The translations under genes were made by a program, and so were the position numbers. A stretch of 29,820 nucleotides of DNA from Porphyromonadaceae bacterium UBA3318 (lineage in GTDB: Bacteria; Bacteroidota; Bacteroidia; Bacteroidales; Muribaculaceae): NCBI GenBank assembly GCA_002361235.1, contig DESI01000054.1:1-29820 (forward strand), written 5' to 3'. Each line of letters starts with the position of its first letter. The first letter of the stretch is position 1. Positions 26,973-29,820 of this stretch are shown here, one piece after another. The notes under the pieces were generated by a model that was not told where the DNA came from, did not search any database, and saw nothing but the letters and a program-made list of their open reading frames with translations.

Positions 26973-28184
26973 ATGAAATCCATAAAAGAACTATACAAGA
27001 TCGGCAAGGGGCCGTCGTCGTCCCATACGATGGGACCCCAGTCGGCGGCGCAGGAATTCCTGAAGCGTGTGCCTGAATCTGCGGTGCGTTTCGAGGTGAC
27101 ACTTTACGGCAGCCTCGCTGCTACCGGCAAGGGACACATGACCGACGAGGCCATAATAAACGTATTTAAGGAACACGGACACGGCATAGAGATAGTGTGG
27201 CGTCCTGAGACGTTCCTGCCGTATCATCCCAACGCCATGACGTTCAAGGCGTACGACCGCGAGGGTAAGCAGGTGTCGGAACTGACCATATATAGTGTCG
27301 GCGGCGGTGCCATCAAGATAGAAGGAGACCCCGAATCGGCCGAATCGCCCGAGATATACGGCATCAACAAGATGTCGGAGATAGTTGACTATTGCCAGCG
27401 CACCGGCAAGTGCTACTGGGAATACGTTGAGGAATGCGAAGGGTCGGGTATCTGGCCCTACCTGAGCGACGTGTGGGCCGTGATGCGAAAGAGCGTCGAG
27501 GACGGACTTGCACAGGAGGGACGCCTGCCCGGCCCGCTGAATCTGCGTCGCAAGGCCGCGCAGTATCAGGTCAAGGCCGAGGGATACCGCGACAACCTGC
27601 GCAGCCGCGGACTGACATTCGCCTACGCCCTGGCGGTCAGCGAACAGAACGCCTCTGGCGGCACGATTGTGACGGCGCCCACATGCGGCAGTTCGGGAGT
27701 TGTGCCCGGTGTACTGTATCATTTATGGAAAAGCCGAAACCTGCCAGAAATGAAGGTGCTGCGCGCGCTGGCTACCGCCGGTCTGATCGGCAATATCGTG
27801 AAGCAGAACGCATCGATCTCGGGTGCGGAGGTTGGCTGTCAGGGCGAGGTCGGCGTGGCCTGCGCCATGGCCGCTGCAGCCGCCTGCCAGCTGTTCGGCG
27901 GTAGTCCGTCGCAGATAGAGTATGCGGCCGAGATGGGTCTGGAGCATCACCTCGGCATGACGTGCGACCCGGTGTGCGGTCTGGTGCAGATACCCTGCAT
28001 AGAGCGCAACGCATACGCCGCAGCACGTGCGCTTGACGCCAACATATATGCCTCTTTCTCCGACGGCGAACACCGTGTCAGCTTCGACAAGCTCGTGACT
28101 GTGATGAAAGAGACCGGCCACGACCTTCCCTCACTCTACAAGGAAACCGGCGAAGGCGGCCTGGCCAAAGGCAGCCTGCAATGA
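26973..28184 (+). CDS. sdaA: L-serine ammonia-lyase (dehydratase), iron-sulfur, single chain
   Basis: It converts L-serine to pyruvate and ammonia in the cytoplasm using a [4Fe-4S] cluster. The N-terminal beta domain starts with IGKGPSSSHTMGP (about 12-24), the conserved substrate-binding region. The alpha domain has TAPTCGSSGVVPG (C238), then three cysteines spaced C289, C331 and C342 in EVGCQGEVG, TCDPVCG and LVQIPC. That spacing is the one I recall for the cluster ligands of the type 2 enzyme of Legionella (343, 385, 396). At 403 residues it is a full single-chain enzyme. A good terminator follows. Its neighbours are an NSS amino-acid transporter upstream and, convergent, a tryptophan synthase beta chain that also uses serine. 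Confidence 0.96.
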   Translation: MKSIKELYKIGKGPSSSHTMGPQSAAQEFLKRVPESAVRFEVTLYGSLAATGKGHMTDEAIINVFKEHGHGIEIVWRPETFLPYHPNAMTFKAYDREGKQVSELTIYSVGGGAIKIEGDPESAESPEIYGINKMSEIVDYCQRTGKCYWEYVEECEGSGIWPYLSDVWAVMRKSVEDGLAQEGRLPGPLNLRRKAAQYQVKAEGYRDNLRSRGLTFAYALAVSEQNASGGTIVTAPTCGSSGVVPGVLYHLWKSRNLPEMKVLRALATAGLIGNIVKQNASISGAEVGCQGEVGVACAMAAAAACQLFGGSPSQIEYAAEMGLEHHLGMTCDPVCGLVQIPCIERNAYAAARALDANIYASFSDGEHRVSFDKLVTVMKETGHDLPSLYKETGEGGLAKGSLQ

Positions 28185-28191
28185 GAAAGAT

Positions 28192-28223
28192 CCTGGCGGA
28201 TTAGGATTCCGCCAGGTTTTTTT
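28192..28223 (+). terminator. Intrinsic terminator of the serine dehydratase gene
   Basis: CCTGGCGGA, a 7-base loop and TCCGCCAGG form a perfect 9-bp stem followed by seven T. The stop codon of the convergent trpB2 gene lies in the loop and its last codons make up the right arm. On the minus strand no T-run follows, so it works mainly for the plus strand. Confidence 0.9.
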
Positions 28224-29553
28224 CTATTTCCTCATCTGAAAGGGCGTAGTTCTGCAGGTCGCCCTGGAAGTATTTGTCATAGCTCATCATGTCCATCAGG
28301 CCGTGGCCGGAGAGGTTGAACAGTATCACTTTCGCCTCGCCGGTCTCCTTGCATTTCATGGCCTCGCGGATGGTGGCTGCGATGGCATGGCATGACTCCG
28401 GCGCGGGCACTATTCCCTCGGTGCGGGCGAAAAGTGTGCCGGCCTCGAACGATTCGAGTTGCGGGATGTCTACGGCTTCCATCAGGCCGTCCTTAAGCAG
28501 CTGTGACACGATGACGCCGGCGCCATGATAACGCAGACCTCCTGCATGGATGTTGGCCGGCTTGAAGTTGTGGCCTAACGTGAACATGGGGAGCAGCGGC
28601 GTATATCCGGCTTCGTCGCCGAAATCATAGCGGAACACGCCGCGAGTCAGTTTGGGGCATGAGTCCGGTTCTGCGGCGATGAAGCGGGTGTGACGCTCGC
28701 CGCTGAAGTTGTGGCGCATGAAGGGAAACGAGATACCGCCGAAGTTGGAACCGCCGCCGAAACAGCCAATCACGATGTCGGGGTATTCGCCGGCCATCTC
28801 CATCTGTTTCTCGGCTTCAAGACCGATTACGGTCTGATGCAGCGTGACGTGGCTCAGAACGGAACCTAATGTGTATTTGCAGTTCGGTGTGGTCCGCGCG
28901 AGTTCTATGGCCTCGGATATGGCCGTGCCGAGCGATCCCTGGTGGTTGGGCGTCTTGGTCAGTATGTCCTTGCCGGCGCGCGTGGACATGGACGGGGATG
29001 GCGTAACCTGAGAACCGAACACCCGCATCACACTCTTGCGGTATGGCTTCTGTTCGTAGCTGATCTTGACCTGATATACGGCCGATTCCAGTCCGAACAT
29101 GCTTGCGGCGTAAGCCAACGATGCGCCCCACTGACCTGCGCCGGTCTCGGTGGTAACGTTCTGCACACCCTCCTTCTTGCAATAGTACGCCTGCGGAATT
29201 GCCGAGTTCAGTTTGTGCGAACCCATGGGGCTTACGCTTTCGTTCTTGAAGTAAATGTGCGCAGGGGTGCCAAGGGCTTTCTCAAGCTCGTATGCGCGCA
29301 CCAACGGCGTGGAGCGATAGAACTTATATTTCTCGCGCACTTCCTCGGGGATGTCGATCCAGGCATCCTGCTGGTTCAGTTCCTGCCGGCACAGTTCCTC
29401 GGCGAAGATGGGGTATAGGTCTTCGGGCTTGAGGGGTGCATGGGTAGCGGGGTTCAGCGGCGGCATAGGCTTGTTGGGCATTTCCGCCTGTATATTGTAC
29501 CATTGGCGGGGAATCCGGTCCTCGTCCAGGATGTAGCGTTTCTTCTTTTCCAT
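28201..29553 (-). CDS. trpB: Tryptophan synthase beta chain, TrpB2 type
   Basis: This pyridoxal-phosphate enzyme joins indole and L-serine to L-tryptophan; the TrpB2 type often acts without TrpA or has other roles. The 450-residue protein is longer than ordinary TrpB (about 400) and has the TrpB2 hallmarks: the extended N-terminus (IPRQWYNIQAEMP), RSTPLVRAYELEKALG, the pyridoxal-phosphate lysine in GSHKLNSA (K114), TETGAGQWGASLAYA, and the phosphate-binding FGGGSNFGG. No trpA or other trp genes are nearby. The upstream region has a good promoter (29664-29694) and a nested inverted repeat in the leader. The 3' end overlaps the terminator of sdaA. The product name is sure at family level; whether it makes tryptophan or salvages indole is open. 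Confidence 0.95.
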   Translation of the reverse strand: MEKKKRYILDEDRIPRQWYNIQAEMPNKPMPPLNPATHAPLKPEDLYPIFAEELCRQELNQQDAWIDIPEEVREKYKFYRSTPLVRAYELEKALGTPAHIYFKNESVSPMGSHKLNSAIPQAYYCKKEGVQNVTTETGAGQWGASLAYAASMFGLESAVYQVKISYEQKPYRKSVMRVFGSQVTPSPSMSTRAGKDILTKTPNHQGSLGTAISEAIELARTTPNCKYTLGSVLSHVTLHQTVIGLEAEKQMEMAGEYPDIVIGCFGGGSNFGGISFPFMRHNFSGERHTRFIAAEPDSCPKLTRGVFRYDFGDEAGYTPLLPMFTLGHNFKPANIHAGGLRYHGAGVIVSQLLKDGLMEAVDIPQLESFEAGTLFARTEGIVPAPESCHAIAATIREAMKCKETGEAKVILFNLSGHGLMDMMSYDKYFQGDLQNYALSDEEIEKNLAES

Positions 29554-29590
29554 AGTGTTTATAGTATTGAATCGGTTGGTCGGGATGAAT

Positions 29591-29639
29591 CTCGATTTAT
29601 CAAATCCCGATTATTCGGGATTAATCCGGATAAATCGGG
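29591..29639 (-). promoter_or_regulatory. Nested inverted repeat in the trpB2 leader
   Basis: An inner perfect repeat AATCCCGA-TTAT-TCGGGATT (29603-29622) sits inside an outer repeat CGATTTATC (29593-29601) / GATAAATCG (29629-29637). Both lie between the predicted promoter and the trpB2 start, about 40 bases upstream of the start codon. ATCCCGA-type units recur around it. It may be an RNA attenuator or an operator. Confidence 0.55.
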
Positions 29640-29663
29640 ATGTATCAATATGCAATAACGGTG

Positions 29664-29694
29664 CAAATATAGTAATCTATATTCATAATAACAA
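29664..29694 (-). promoter_or_regulatory. Promoter of trpB2
   Basis: On the minus strand TTG (29694-29692), a 20-base spacer and TATATTTG (29671-29664) followed by CAC match the Bacteroidetes -33/-7 promoter in sequence and spacing. Transcription would begin near 29657, giving a leader of about 100 bases. Confidence 0.65.
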
Positions 29695-29820
29695 TAGAAT
29701 ATAAATAAAAATTAAAAAATGAACCCAATCGATAATAAAAACGCCGGGCTTTAGCTGGGGCACTGAAAAAGTCCTTCAATAAGACATCGGTCTGAATTAA
29801 GAGGCTGTGTCGTAATTAAG
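29695..29820. other. AT-rich end of window, no gene seen; possible insertion-sequence end
   Basis: No coding frame of useful length is seen. The last bases, GAGGCTGTGTCGTAATTAAG, and the GGCACTGAAAAAGTCC at about 29759-29774 resemble ends of Bacteroidetes insertion sequences as I remember them. The partner end would lie outside the window, so this cannot be settled here. Confidence 0.2.

Noticed and set aside
29719..29754. Mini frame MNPIDNKNAGL at the right end
   Set aside because: Eleven codons with no ribosome-binding signal or known family; it is not supportable as a gene.

Overview
The window looks like part of the chromosome of a gut-type Bacteroidales bacterium, possibly Muribaculaceae or a Prevotellaceae relative. 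The evidence is a hybrid two-component regulator, lipoproteins with Bacteroidetes-type signal peptides, BACON modules, fimbrillin-family genes, a TonB-dependent barrel, and promoters of the TAnnTTTG type with little Shine-Dalgarno signal. The family assignment is inference from protein similarity recalled from memory; no search was run.

Bases 1-16128 read as one glycan-use locus. On the minus strand, reading away from a shared control region at 6021-6441, are two GH5 endo-glucanase-type genes, xylB (xylulokinase) and xylA (xylose isomerase, cut by the window edge). On the plus strand are a hybrid two-component sensor/regulator, a PA14-containing GH31 (alpha-xylosidase type) and a GH2 (beta-galactosidase type). 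An endo-beta-glucanase, an alpha-xylosidase, a beta-galactosidase and the two xylose-entry enzymes fit xyloglucan breakdown: backbone cutting, removal of galactose and xylose side chains, then xylose to xylulose 5-phosphate. No SusC/SusD pair is in view. One GH5 instead carries what looks like the signal peptide and N-terminal extension domain of a SusC transporter.

Bases 16193-18448 (minus) hold two fimbrillin-like lipoprotein genes; the upstream one is split by a 2-base frameshift at a GTGTG. Bases 18642-21488 (plus) encode a TonB-dependent beta-barrel with a Pro/Gly-rich tail. It overlaps by four bases, tail to tail, a secreted CotH-kinase protein with lamin-tail and chitobiase-like domains and a probable type IX secretion tail (21485-23848, minus).

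Bases 24066-29553 hold a sialate-O-acetylesterase-type SGNH esterase, a sodium-dependent NSS-family transporter and an iron-sulfur L-serine dehydratase (all plus), facing a TrpB2-type tryptophan synthase beta chain (minus). The dehydratase terminator hairpin is built from the last codons of trpB2. The trpB2 leader holds a nested inverted repeat downstream of a good Bacteroidetes promoter. The last 120 bases are AT-rich, with a possible insertion-sequence end at the edge.

The most unusual items are the SusC-N-terminus/GH5 fusion, the pair of similar hairpins after the two GH5 stop codons, the frameshifted fimbrillin, the repeated AACAT-type motifs around the locus promoters, and the duplicated coding tail after the GH2 stop.
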